Shown: one piece after another, positions 43,945 to 52,780 of the stretch
Position numbering within the stretch: the first letter of the stretch is position 1
How the letters are laid out: each line of letters begins with the position of its first letter
NCBI GenBank assembly: GCA_963709775.1
Contig: CAVPXS010000007.1
Location: 434,001 to 498,000, forward strand
Source of the DNA: Salinimicrobium sp963709775
GTDB taxonomy: Bacteria > Bacteroidota > Bacteroidia > Flavobacteriales > Flavobacteriaceae
DNA: 64,000 nucleotides
Reading direction: 5' to 3'
The notes under the pieces: model-generated
What the model was told of the DNA's origin: nothing
The model's database searches: none
The model's input: the letters and a program-made list of their open reading frames with translations, nothing else
Program-made: the position numbers and the translations under genes

Positions 43945-45099
43945 ATGGGATGTAGTAGTTGTGCTACCGGCAAAGACGGTCAGCCAAAAGGATGTAAGAA
44001 TAATGGGACCTGCGGGACCGACGGTTGTAATAAGCTTTCGGTGTTCGACTGGTTATCAAATATGGAGCTTCCGCAGGGTATGGAAGCCTTTAATATAGTG
44101 GAAGTACGTTTTAAGAACGGCCGGAAACACTTTTTTAAGAATACAGAAAATTTAAGTTTAAGTATAGGTGACGTGGTAGCTACAGAGGCTTCCCCGGGAC
44201 ACGATGTGGGCGTAATTTCCCTGGTGGGAGAATTGGTGCGCGTGCAAATGAAGAAGAAAAAGGTACGACAGGACAGTCCTGAAGTGCTAAAAATATATCG
44301 TAAAGCCACCCAGCGTGATATAGATATTTGGCAGGAAGCGCGGGAGCGGGAGGAGAAAATGAAAGTCCGCGCCCGTGAGATCGCTATTCGCCTTAATCTT
44401 CAAATGAAGATAAGCGATATCGAATTCCAGGGTGATGCTTCAAAAGCCACTTTTTACTATACTGCTGAAGAAAGAGTTGATTTTAGGCAGCTTATCAAGG
44501 AATTTGCGAGAGAATTCAACACGCGTATTGAAATGCGGCAGATAGGCTTCAGGCAGGAAGCTTCCCGTCTTGGGGGAATTGGTTCCTGCGGAAGGGAATT
44601 GTGCTGCTCTACCTGGCTTACCGACTTCCGAAGCGTAAATACTTCCGCAGCAAGATATCAGCAACTTTCGCTTAACCCTCAGAAGCTGGCGGGACAATGC
44701 GGAAAGCTGAAGTGTTGCCTCAACTATGAACTGGATACTTACCTCGATGCCCTAAAGGATTTCCCAAAGACAGAAGTAAAGCTGTACACAAAGAAGGGTA
44801 CTGCAGTGTGTCAAAAAATAGATATTTTCAAAGGATTTTTATGGTATGCCTATGAGGGCGACTGGAGTAACTGGCATACGCTTACCGTAGAACAGGCGAA
44901 TACGATCATTAAGGCCAATCAAAAGAAGGAGCCTGTAAACAGCCTGGAAGAATTTGCGGTAGAGGTACAGCAGGAAGAAAAACCGGACTATCACAATGTA
45001 GTAGGACAGGATAGTCTTACCCGTTTTGATTCTAAAGGAACCGGGAAGAAAAAGAGAAAGAACAAACGCAAAAAGAGAAAACCTCAAAAGGATGGATAG
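43945..45099 (+). CDS. ricT: RicT/YaaT-like PSP1 domain protein
   Basis: A 384-residue protein with a Cys-rich start (GCSSCATGKDGQPKGCKNNGTCGTDGC) and the PSP1 C-terminal domain in the middle (RVDFRQLIKEFAREFNTRIEMRQIGFRQEA). Cys pairs GSCGRELCCSTW and QCGKLKCCLNYE follow; in RicT of Bacillus such Cys residues bind Fe-S clusters with RicA/RicF in RNA maturation control. The tail is strongly basic (GKKKRKNKRKKRKPQ). It overlaps gldH by 8 bp. Confidence 0.88.
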   Translation: MGCSSCATGKDGQPKGCKNNGTCGTDGCNKLSVFDWLSNMELPQGMEAFNIVEVRFKNGRKHFFKNTENLSLSIGDVVATEASPGHDVGVISLVGELVRVQMKKKKVRQDSPEVLKIYRKATQRDIDIWQEAREREEKMKVRAREIAIRLNLQMKISDIEFQGDASKATFYYTAEERVDFRQLIKEFAREFNTRIEMRQIGFRQEASRLGGIGSCGRELCCSTWLTDFRSVNTSAARYQQLSLNPQKLAGQCGKLKCCLNYELDTYLDALKDFPKTEVKLYTKKGTAVCQKIDIFKGFLWYAYEGDWSNWHTLTVEQANTIIKANQKKEPVNSLEEFAVEVQQEEKPDYHNVVGQDSLTRFDSKGTGKKKRKNKRKKRKPQKDG

Positions 45100-45587
45100 A
45101 GTATCTGTTTTTTTTCTCTTTGTGGGAGTTTTATTTTTTGCATCCTGTGACAAGACCCGGGTTTATGATGAATATGAGTCTATCCCGGGAGAATGGCATC
45201 GGGATTCGATCGTGAAATTAAGTTTTGAGGCACCAGATACCCTCAATAATTATAACCTGTTTCTCAATCTCAGGAATAATTCAGATTACGACTTCAGCAA
45301 CATTTATTTAATTACCGAACTTAACTTTCCAAATGGCAAAGTAATAAGCGATACCCTTCAATATGAGATGGCTGCGCCTACAGGGAGAATGGCTTGGCAC
45401 GGGCTTTGGTGATGTAAAAGAAAGTAAGCTTTGGTATAAAGAGAATATGAAGTTTACAGAGCCCGGAGAATATAGTGTAACCATACAGCAGGCAATGCGT
45501 AAGCGGGACAGTGTACAGGGGATTGAAAACCTTGAAGGAATTACCGAAGTGGGTTTTAGAATAGAAGACATTAAACAACAACAATAA
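45092..45587 (+). pseudogene. gldH: gliding motility lipoprotein GldH, one frameshift
   Basis: Starts MDRVSVFFLFVGVLFFASC, a lipoprotein signal with Cys at residue 19, followed by DKTRVYDEYESIPG-type GldH sequence. The frame changes at the GGG 45383-45385; removing one G joins APTG to EWLGTGFGDVKESKLWY, giving about 164 residues to the TAA at 45585-45587. GldH is needed for gliding and type IX secretion in F. johnsoniae. The order ricT-gldH-PBP1A is the flavobacterial norm. A sequence error is the simplest reading. Confidence 0.85.
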
Positions 45588-45590
45588 TAG

Positions 45591-47931
45591 ATGGCAAAAA
45601 CATCTGGAAAAGCAAAAAAAGAGACTGATAAAAAAAGAAATTACAGTCGCTATAAGTCCTGGTTCTGGACAATTTTTGCAATAGGAATTTCAGCAATTGT
45701 ACTCCTTTTCTTGCTGGCAAGCTGGGGAGTTTTCGGTACAATGCCCACTTTTGAAGAACTTGAAAACCCTGAAACGAATCTGGCAACAGAAATTTTCTCT
45801 TCAGATGGGGAGACCCTTGGGAAATACTACAATGAAAACCGTACTCCGGTAAAATACGACGATCTGCCTCAACATTTAGTAGAAGCCCTTGTGGCAACCG
45901 AAGATGAGCGTTTTTACGAACACTCGGGAATAGACGCACGGGGAACTTTGCGTGCCGCTGTTTTTCTTGGAGAAAGAGGTGGTGCTAGTACTATTTCTCA
46001 ACAGCTCGCAAAACAATTGTTTACCCAGGATGTATCACAAAGCTTCGTGGGAAGGGTTTTGCAAAAATTCAAGGAATGGATCATTGCGACCAGGTTGGAA
46101 CGACAGTATACTAAAGAAGAGATCATCACTATGTATCTCAACAAGTATGATTTTATTTATCAGGCTGTAGGAGTAAGATCGGCTGCGAAAATTTACTTTG
46201 ATAAAGAGCCAAAAGATCTGAGACCCGAAGAATCTGCTGTTCTGGTGGGAATGTTAGTTAACTCGGCATATTACAATCCGGTAAGGCGCCCCGAATTAGT
46301 TGAGCAGAGAAGAAATACTGTTCTGGGGCAAATGGAGAAGAACGACTACATCACCGAAGCAGGAAAAAGATTCCCTTCAGCAAATCCCAATGAAGATCAC
46401 ATTCACACCACAAGGGCATGATGAAGGTATTGCCACATACTTTAGGGTGTACCTGCAGGGCTTCATGAAAGACTGGATCGAAAAGAACCCAAAACCCGAT
46501 GGAAGTGAATACAATATCTACCGCGACGGACTAAAGATATATACCAGTATCGATAGCCGTATGCAGGAGTATGCCGAAGAAGCTGTGCAAATGCATATAG
46601 CAAATCTTCAGAAGGAATTTAATAAGCAGAACAAGAACAATAAAACAGCTCCTTTTAGAGATATTTCAGAAGAGGAGATCGATAAACTTATCACAGATGC
46701 AATGCGTCGCAGTGAACGATGGAGAATTTTAAAAGATAAAGGATTATCGAATGATGAGATCAGGAAGTCTTTTGACACCCCTACTAAAATGGAGATCTTC
46801 TCCTGGAAAGGAAATATAGATACTACCATGACTCCCCGTGATTCTATTTATTACTACAAGTCATTCTTCCAGGCCGGGATGATGTCTATGACTCCGCAAA
46901 CCGGAGAAGTGAAAGCCTGGGTGGGAGGAACCAACTTTAAACATTTTAAATACGACCACGTAAAACAGGGAAAAAGACAGGTAGGATCAACCTTTAAACC
47001 TTTCGTTTATGCAACCGCAATTGACCAGTTGCACCTTTCCCCCTGCGATACATTACCAAAGAGCCTTCATACCATAGAAGCAGGTAAGCACGGGAATCAA
47101 AACGACTGGACTCCTAAAAACAGCGGGGGCAAGGATGATGATTACGTAGGAATGGTTAGTCTTAAAAGAGGTTTGGCAGAATCTATCAACACCGTAACTG
47201 CCAGGCTCATAGATCGTACAGGGCCTAAGCCTGTAATTGATCTTGTAGGAAAACTTGGTATTGATACTAAAAATATTCCGGAAGTTCCTTCTATTGCACT
47301 TGGTACGGCAGACCTGAGCGTATTCGAGATGGTTTCGGCCTACAGTACTTTTGTCAATGAAGGAGTTTATGTGAAGCCGGTAATTGTGACCAGGATCGAA
47401 GACAAAAATGGAACTATTCTCTACCAGCATGTGCCCGAGACCCGGGATGTTTTAAGCAAAGAAGCTGCTTACGTAACCCTCAACCTTCTTGAAGGTGTTA
47501 CACAGTACGGTTCGGGAACAAGGTTGAGAGGCGACTGGGCTGTGAATGACCCATACTATAAAAGTGTGGTAACTGGTTATCCTTATAATTTCCATAGGGA
47601 AGAAATTCCTATTGCAGGAAAAACCGGAACAACCCAAAATCAAAGTGATGGGTGGTTCATTGGAATGGTGCCAAATCTGAGCACCGGAGTGTGGGTAGGA
47701 GCCGAAGACAGGGCTGTGCACTTTGGTTCCATCAGGTACGGACAGGGAGCTGCAATGGCTCTGCCAATCTGGGGAATCTACATGAAGAAGGTTTATAACG
47801 ATAAAGACTTAAATATCGCAAAAGGAGCTTTTCCGCGGCCCGAAGTGGTGACAATCCAGACCGATTGCCAGGAGTTTGGACGTGGTGATGAGGATGATGT
47901 AGATCGACTTCCGGACGAACTGGATTTCTAA
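45591..47931 (+). pseudogene. penicillin-binding protein 1A (bifunctional), one frameshift
   Basis: Class A PBP of about 780 codons. Cytoplasmic basic tail, membrane helix (WTIFAIGISAIVLLFLLASWGVF), GT51 glycosyltransferase with catalytic EDERFYEHSGID near residue 103 and GASTISQQLAKQLF, then a transpeptidase with STFK in RQVGSTFKPFVYA, SIN in GLAESINTVTARL and KTG in AGKTGTTQNQSD. At the AAAAA run 46364-46368 the frame changes; removing one A joins EAGK to DSLQQIPMKITFTPQG. Both halves are otherwise well conserved, so an indel error is likely for this cell-wall enzyme. Confidence 0.9.
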
Positions 47932-47963
47932 AAAGAACATAAAATTCTTCCGAATTATTTAGT

Positions 47964-48002
47964 AAAGGGTCCTTTGTATTGCAAAGGACCCTTAATTTTT
48001 TA
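47964..48002 (+). terminator. terminator after PBP1A
   Basis: AAGGGTCCTTTG/CAAAGGACCCTT perfect 12-bp stem with AATTTTTTA tail. Confidence 0.9.
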
Positions 48003-48028
48003 TATATTTCGGAATAAAACTACCAACA

Positions 48029-48727
48029 ATGATCAATAAAACTGTAAAGGATGTTTCTGAAGCCCTTGACGGCGTTCATGATGGAATGACCTTCATGCTT
48101 GGAGGTTTTGGCTTAAGCGGGATACCCGAAAATGCCATTTCTGAACTTGTTCGTCTCAACCTGAAAAATCTTACCTGTATATCCAATAACGCCGGAGTTG
48201 ACGATTTTGGACTCGGGCTGTTACTCCAGAAGAAGCAGATCGATAAAATGGTCTCTTCCTATGTAGGGGAGAATGCCGAATTTGAGCGCCAAATGCTTAG
48301 CGGGGAACTGGAGGTAGAACTTACTCCCCAGGGAACTCTCGCAGCCAAATGCCAGGCAGCACAACAGGGCTTTCCTGCGATCTACACCCCGGCAGGTTAC
48401 GGTACCGAAGTAGCTGTTGGAAAAGAAACTCGGGAATTCGACGGAAAAATGTACGTTCTCGAGGAAGCCTATAAAGCCGATTTTGCCTTTGTAAAAGCGT
48501 GGAAAGGAGACAAGGCCGGAAACCTTATTTTTAAGGGGACAGCAAGAAACTTTAATCCGGTGATGTGCGGTGCGGCGACAATTACAGTAGCCGAAGTGGA
48601 AGAACTGGTAGAACCGGGGGAACTCGACCCAAATCAGGTTCACATTCCGGGAATTTTCGTTCAGAGAATTTTCCAGGGAAAGGATTATGAAAAGCGAATA
48701 GAGCAGAGAACAGTAAGACAAAAATAA
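48029..48727 (+). CDS. scoA: 3-oxoacid CoA-transferase subunit A
   Basis: A 232-residue subunit of succinyl-CoA:3-ketoacid (or acetoacetate) CoA-transferase, which moves CoA between acids in ketone body and fatty acid use. Typical opening DGMTFMLGGFGLSGIPENAI, SNNAGVDDFGLGLLL near 52, and TPAGYGTEVAVGKETREFDGK near 115. Subunit B lies 481 bp downstream, separated by a four-helix-bundle cassette, whereas these genes are normally adjacent. Confidence 0.93.
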   Translation: MINKTVKDVSEALDGVHDGMTFMLGGFGLSGIPENAISELVRLNLKNLTCISNNAGVDDFGLGLLLQKKQIDKMVSSYVGENAEFERQMLSGELEVELTPQGTLAAKCQAAQQGFPAIYTPAGYGTEVAVGKETREFDGKMYVLEEAYKADFAFVKAWKGDKAGNLIFKGTARNFNPVMCGAATITVAEVEELVEPGELDPNQVHIPGIFVQRIFQGKDYEKRIEQRTVRQK

Positions 48728-48733
48728 ACTGGA

Positions 48734-49190
48734 ATTTGAAAATTTGAAAGTGAGATAATTTGAAAATGTAATTATAACTGCAACTTATGAGAGACGACAA
48801 GGAAAATCTAATTGTAAATAAGACCTTCAATTTCGCATTGGATGCAATTGATTATTCTGAAAAATTGAGATCTCTCCATAAGTACGAAATGGCTTCTCAG
48901 CTCTTTAGAAGTGGGACTTCAATTGGGGCAAATGTATGGGAAGCTCAGAATGCAGAAAGTAATGCTGATTTCATTCATAAATTTAAAATAGCAGCAAAAG
49001 AATCAGATGAAACAAACTACTGGCTTAAGTTGTGTAAAGCTTCTCCTCATTATCCCGATCCAGAGCCAAATATGTTCACAGATATTGAATCTCTTTCACG
49101 AATAATGTCAAAAATAATAAGTTCAAGTAAAAAGAAAAGAGGGTTATGAAGACTTATCAGTTTTAAGTAACCATCTTCAAATTTTCAAAT
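48734..49190 (+). mobile_element. four-helix-bundle cassette flanked by inverted repeats
   Basis: ATTTGAAAATTTGAAAG at 48734-48750 is nearly the exact inverse of CTTCAAATTTTCAAAT at 49175-49190. Further ATTTGAAAAT and CTTCAAATTA copies lie inside and outside. The cassette holds one gene and splits the scoA-scoB pair. No transposase is present. Similar gene-plus-repeat units are dispersed in flavobacterial genomes. Confidence 0.6.
48787..49149 (+). CDS. four-helix-bundle protein (23S rRNA intervening-sequence family)
   Basis: A 120-residue helical protein of the S23/IVP family (TIGR02436-type). Hallmarks: LRSLHKYEMASQLFRSGTSIGANVWEAQNAES and FIHKFKIAAKESDETNYWLKL. Members were first seen in rRNA intervening sequences, and the avd accessory protein of diversity-generating retroelements has the same fold; no reverse transcriptase or variable repeat is nearby here. 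The gene seems dispensable and mobile. Its role is unknown. Confidence 0.9.
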   Translation: MRDDKENLIVNKTFNFALDAIDYSEKLRSLHKYEMASQLFRSGTSIGANVWEAQNAESNADFIHKFKIAAKESDETNYWLKLCKASPHYPDPEPNMFTDIESLSRIMSKIISSSKKKRGL

Positions 49191-49208
49191 CAACTAATCT
49201 TCAAATTA

Positions 49209-49862
49209 ATGTTAGATAAAAACGGAATCGCAAAACGCATTGCACAAGAGGTAAAGGACGGTTACTACGTCAACCTGGGAATAGGAATTCCAACTTTGGT
49301 TGCCAATTTCGTGCGGGATGATATTGAGGTAGAATTCCAGAGTGAAAACGGTATTCTTGGAATGGGGCCTTTCCCATTTGAAGGAGAAGAGGATCCCGAC
49401 CTTATTAATGCCGGGAAACAAACCATCACAGCATTACCCGGCGCCAGCTTTTTTGATTCGGCTATGAGCTTTGGAATGATTCGAGGTCAGCATGTTGATC
49501 TTACCATCCTGGGCGCTATGGAAGTGGCCGAAAGTGGTGACATTGCCAACTGGAAAATTCCGGGGAAAATGGTGAAAGGTATGGGCGGTGCGATGGACCT
49601 TGTTGCCAGCGCCGAAAATATTATCGTGGCAATGATGCACACCAATCGTGAAGGAGAATCCAAACTTCTTAAAAAATGTACTCTGCCGCTTACAGGAGTA
49701 GGTTGTGTGACCAAGATCGTTACCAATCTTGCTGTGCTCGAAGTGACCGATAAAGGTTTTAAGCTTCTGGAAAGGGCACCGGGAGTAAGTGTGGAGGAAA
49801 TCAAAGAAGCTACAGAAGGAACTTTAATTGTGGAAGGGGAAATCCCGGAAATGAATCTATAA
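49209..49862 (+). CDS. scoB: 3-oxoacid CoA-transferase subunit B
   Basis: A 217-residue catalytic subunit. The covalent-intermediate Glu is in the SENGILGMGPFP motif near residue 41. GIGIPTLVANFV near 22 and GGAMDLVASAENIIVAM near 125 are also typical. The ATG directly follows the last repeat of the inserted cassette, so its translation may no longer be coupled to scoA. Confidence 0.93.
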   Translation: MLDKNGIAKRIAQEVKDGYYVNLGIGIPTLVANFVRDDIEVEFQSENGILGMGPFPFEGEEDPDLINAGKQTITALPGASFFDSAMSFGMIRGQHVDLTILGAMEVAESGDIANWKIPGKMVKGMGGAMDLVASAENIIVAMMHTNREGESKLLKKCTLPLTGVGCVTKIVTNLAVLEVTDKGFKLLERAPGVSVEEIKEATEGTLIVEGEIPEMNL

Positions 49863-49863
49863 T

Positions 49864-49903
49864 AAAAGACCTGCAAGATCTATTAAATCTTGCAGGTCTT
49901 TTT
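49864..49903 (+). terminator. terminator after scoB
   Basis: AAAAGACCTGCAAGAT/ATCTTGCAGGTCTTTT perfect stem with six-base loop and TTTTT. A partial copy (CCTTGCAGGTC) follows near 49944. Confidence 0.9.
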
Positions 49904-49971
49904 AATTCCGAATATGTCATTAACCTACAGGATTAAAAAAGTCCTTGCAGGTCAACAGGTATATTTCAGGA

Positions 49972-50334
49972 TTAATCTAATATAGAAGTCGAATGTTTTT
50001 CAAGATTCACAAGAAAATCCATGGCTTCGTTCAGGGGTAACAACTTTCCGCGGGAGTTTACCTGTGAAAAATACTTGTGCCAGCCAGCCTCTTCAATTCC
50101 GTGTTCAAATTTTTTTACTGCTTCCTCATTCGGTAGTTTCCAAAGAGCAATGTAACGGTAATCGCTTCTGTATGGCGTGTGCTCATCATTCATGGCCCAC
50201 CCTAGGTTCTCTACTCCGCCGCGGCTCATTTCATTTATAGCATCACTCACTTTGTTCATATATGCACGACGATCTTCCTTGGAAAGATCCATCCATTCCT
50301 TGGTTACATTCCATTGTTCTACATATAAATACAT
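49972..50334 (-). CDS. small soluble protein, possibly DUF6616 family
   Basis: A 120-residue protein (MYLYVEQWNVTKEWMDLSKEDRRAYMNKV start) with a DYRYIALWKLPNEEAVKKFEHGIEEAGWHKYFSQVN core that suggests a ferredoxin-like alpha/beta fold, as in dimeric alpha-beta barrel proteins. No signal peptide, catalytic motif or operon partner is seen. The DUF number is from memory and the function unknown. Confidence 0.7.
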   Translation of the reverse strand: MYLYVEQWNVTKEWMDLSKEDRRAYMNKVSDAINEMSRGGVENLGWAMNDEHTPYRSDYRYIALWKLPNEEAVKKFEHGIEEAGWHKYFSQVNSRGKLLPLNEAMDFLVNLEKHSTSILD

Positions 50335-50443
50335 AATTGGTTTTTTTAGTTACACAAAAACAAGGTCTCAAAAATGAGATTTTTGAACTCTCTTTCTTAA
50401 ATATACTAAAAGTTTGTAAGGCAGCAGGATAAATAACAGTTCC

Positions 50444-51166
50444 TTAAGGAATCTCAACATGCATGATCTCACTCTCCTCAAGAAGCGGCTCCTGTCTTAA
50501 TCTAAGGATCACCTGGGCAATGGCTACCACATCCCTTTCGCAATAAGACACTATTCTATCCACATCTTCTTCCTCATAAAAAACTTTGCACACCTGGCTT
50601 CCGTCAATGTCTTCTTTGGGAGAAGGGATCCCCAGCACATTGCACAAGAGCTTGAGAGAAGTAAAATGTTTGTAATCCCCAAATTTCCATAACTCCAGCG
50701 TGTCAAGATGAGGTACCTCCCACGGCCTTTTTCCAAAGAGATTCAGTTTATTGGGCAGCTCTATGTTATGTATGAGCATTCTCCTGGCAATGTAAGGGAA
50801 ATCGAATTCCTTCCCATTATGTGCGCAAAGCAGGTGTTGAGGTTTACCAAAGTGACTCTCCAGAAGATCTTTAAAAGATGTAAGTAGCTCCTTTTCTTCC
50901 CCACAGAAGGTCGTGGTTCTAAATGTTCTCTTCTCTCCCTGAAGAGCAAAATACCCTACAGAAATACAGACGATCTTCCCAAATTCTGCCCAAATTCCGG
51001 CACGGTCGTAGAATTCTTCGGGAGTGAACTCCTCTTTACGCTGATATTTTGATTTGGATTCCCATAGCTTCTGTTTTTCTTCAGAAAGTTCGGCAAAAGT
51101 GGCATTTTCGGGAACTGTTTCAATATCCAGGAACAGTAGATTGCGGAGTGAGATTTTCTTGATCAT
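50444..51166 (-). CDS. 3'-5' exonuclease, PolB-like DEDD family
   Basis: A 240-residue RNase H-fold exonuclease. Exo I is LLFLDIETVPE near residue 12, Exo II is LCAHNGKEFDFPYIARRM near 113, and Exo III is DVDRIVSYCERDVVAIAQVIL near 205. It corresponds to the predicted PolB exonuclease-like 2 family, stand-alone in many bacteria. Its start overlaps the serine hydrolase stop by 4 bp, so it ends the lplA-CNNM-ogt-hydrolase run. Confidence 0.88.
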   Translation of the reverse strand: MIKKISLRNLLFLDIETVPENATFAELSEEKQKLWESKSKYQRKEEFTPEEFYDRAGIWAEFGKIVCISVGYFALQGEKRTFRTTTFCGEEKELLTSFKDLLESHFGKPQHLLCAHNGKEFDFPYIARRMLIHNIELPNKLNLFGKRPWEVPHLDTLELWKFGDYKHFTSLKLLCNVLGIPSPKEDIDGSQVCKVFYEEEDVDRIVSYCERDVVAIAQVILRLRQEPLLEESEIMHVEIP

Positions 51167-52305
51167 GTAGCTTGAAGTGTATTTAACACCTCCTCAAGAT
51201 AAAAATAAAAATCGTTCGGGTGTTCTTTGTCTTCGGGAACTTCTCCGCCTTCATGCCCCAGGCGTACAATAATTAGATCCTTCTGCGGAAGTACAATCAC
51301 ATATTGTCCCAGAATTCCGCGGAGGTAAAACACTTCCTGTCCCATATATTCCTCCAGCCAGATTCCCAAACCATAATGCGGATAATCCTCCAGCTGTGGC
51401 CGAATTGATGCTGCCACATAAGCCGAATCCAGAAGCTGTTCCCCCTGCCATTTTCCGAAGTCATTATAGAGCTTTCCGAAGCGTGCAAAATCCCGCGCGT
51501 TGGAGGATATGCAGCAAAAAGCTTTCTCCATGCCGCTTTCCTCACTGTCCAGCTGCCAAAGCGCGTAATTTTCCATGCCCATTGGTTTCCAGTAGCTATT
51601 GCTCAAATATTCGGAGACATTTTTACCTGTGGCTTTTTCCAGGACCATTGCCAGCAACTGGGTGTTTCCACTTAAATATTTGAATTCCTTCCCCGGCTCA
51701 TCTACTACTTTTAGATTCAGGATCATTTCCCTTATATCATCATCAAGATAGGCCTGGGTGGTCATCGAGAAAGGGTTATAGTAGCTTTCATCCCAGTTAA
51801 GACCCGAGGACATGGAGACGAGGTGGCGCAGGGTAAGTCTTTTGTCAAACTGCGGAAAAAAATCTGCCACAGGCTGATCGAGGTTTTTCACATGCCCTTC
51901 AAAAATGGCTTTTCCAAGCAGGGCTGCGACCAGACTTTTTGCCATTGAAAAGGAGTTGGTATGCGAATACGGCCCATAATCTTCAGAATAGCTTTCATGC
52001 AGGATGCTGTCATTTTTAATGATGAGAAAAGCTACTGTTCCTGCTTCCTCATTTTTTTCCTGTAATGCTTTTGAAAGTGGAAATGTGTTGTAGTTCTTAT
52101 GCCGCGGCCAGGGCTGGGGTTTTCCTGCTTCGATCTTTCGGTTGTCGAAGAACTTGTAGTCGTCTATATGAGCGCTAAGATGGCCTTGCAGGTAGCTGGA
52201 TTGGATTCCTTTAAAAATGTAATCGAATTCAAATAAAAAAGCCGCTCCCACAAAAAGTGCTAAAAACAAAAGGATGGAAAAAATGCCTTTTTTTAAACCT
52301 CTCAT
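51163..52305 (-). CDS. membrane-anchored serine hydrolase (beta-lactamase/esterase family)
   Basis: A 380-residue protein with an N-terminal membrane helix (GIFSILLFLALFVGAAFLFEF). The catalytic SxxK is SMAKS near residue 132 in NSFSMAKSLVAALLGKA, the Tyr motif is YLSGNTQLLAMVLEKATGK near 212, and GHEGGE near the end replaces the third KTG/HxG box. Class C beta-lactamase-like esterases or D-peptidases have this layout. Real substrate unknown. Overlaps both neighbours by 4 bp. Confidence 0.88.
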   Translation of the reverse strand: MRGLKKGIFSILLFLALFVGAAFLFEFDYIFKGIQSSYLQGHLSAHIDDYKFFDNRKIEAGKPQPWPRHKNYNTFPLSKALQEKNEEAGTVAFLIIKNDSILHESYSEDYGPYSHTNSFSMAKSLVAALLGKAIFEGHVKNLDQPVADFFPQFDKRLTLRHLVSMSSGLNWDESYYNPFSMTTQAYLDDDIREMILNLKVVDEPGKEFKYLSGNTQLLAMVLEKATGKNVSEYLSNSYWKPMGMENYALWQLDSEESGMEKAFCCISSNARDFARFGKLYNDFGKWQGEQLLDSAYVAASIRPQLEDYPHYGLGIWLEEYMGQEVFYLRGILGQYVIVLPQKDLIIVRLGHEGGEVPEDKEHPNDFYFYLEEVLNTLQAT

Positions 52306-52780
52306 ATGAACAGACTTTGTTGTTTTGCGGGTTGCTCATGTTCCAGCAGCCACTTTTTTCGCCATAAACCTCCTGCGTAGCCGGTAAGGGAGCCGTCACT
52401 TCCAATAACTCTGTGACAGGGAATAAAGATCCACAGTGGATTCTTTCCATTGGCAGCAGCCACTGCGCGTATTGCAAGCGGGTCTCCCAAGTTCCTTTGC
52501 CAGGTCCATATAGGAGGTGGTTCTTCCATAAGGAATAGCCAGAAGGGCCTGCCATACCCTCTTTTGGAAGTCGGTCCCTTTTGGGTTCAGCTTTAAATTA
52601 AACTCCTTCAGTTCACCTGCGAAGTATTGATGTAGTTGCTTTGTCGCTTCCCTTAATTCAGGTCGGGGGAGGGGAAGTCGTGTCGGTTGTTTCTTCAGTA
52701 AGAATAAATTTAGTGAGACCCAGAGCATCTCCCTCTAAAATGGCATTTCCAAGGGGAGTATTTATAAAGGCCTTATTCAA
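52302..52780 (-). pseudogene. ogt: methylated-DNA--protein-cysteine methyltransferase, two frameshifts
   Basis: Suicide repair of O6-alkylguanine. From a TTG at 52780 (NKAFINTPLGNAILEGDALGL), the frame shifts at the GGGGG 52665-52669 into ATKQLHQYFAGELKEFNLKLNPKGTDFQKRVWQALLAIPYGRTTSY, and again at CCC 52486-52488 into GDPLAIRAVAAANGKNPLWIFIPCHRVIG, which carries the acceptor Cys (PCHRV). Both shifts are one-base insertions in homopolymers. The gene overlaps the CNNM gene upstream and the hydrolase downstream, so the operon is intact. Confidence 0.85.

Noticed and set aside
48787..49149. Diversity-generating retroelement accessory gene (avd)
   Set aside because: No reverse transcriptase, template repeat or variable repeat is near; the gene fits the general S23 family.
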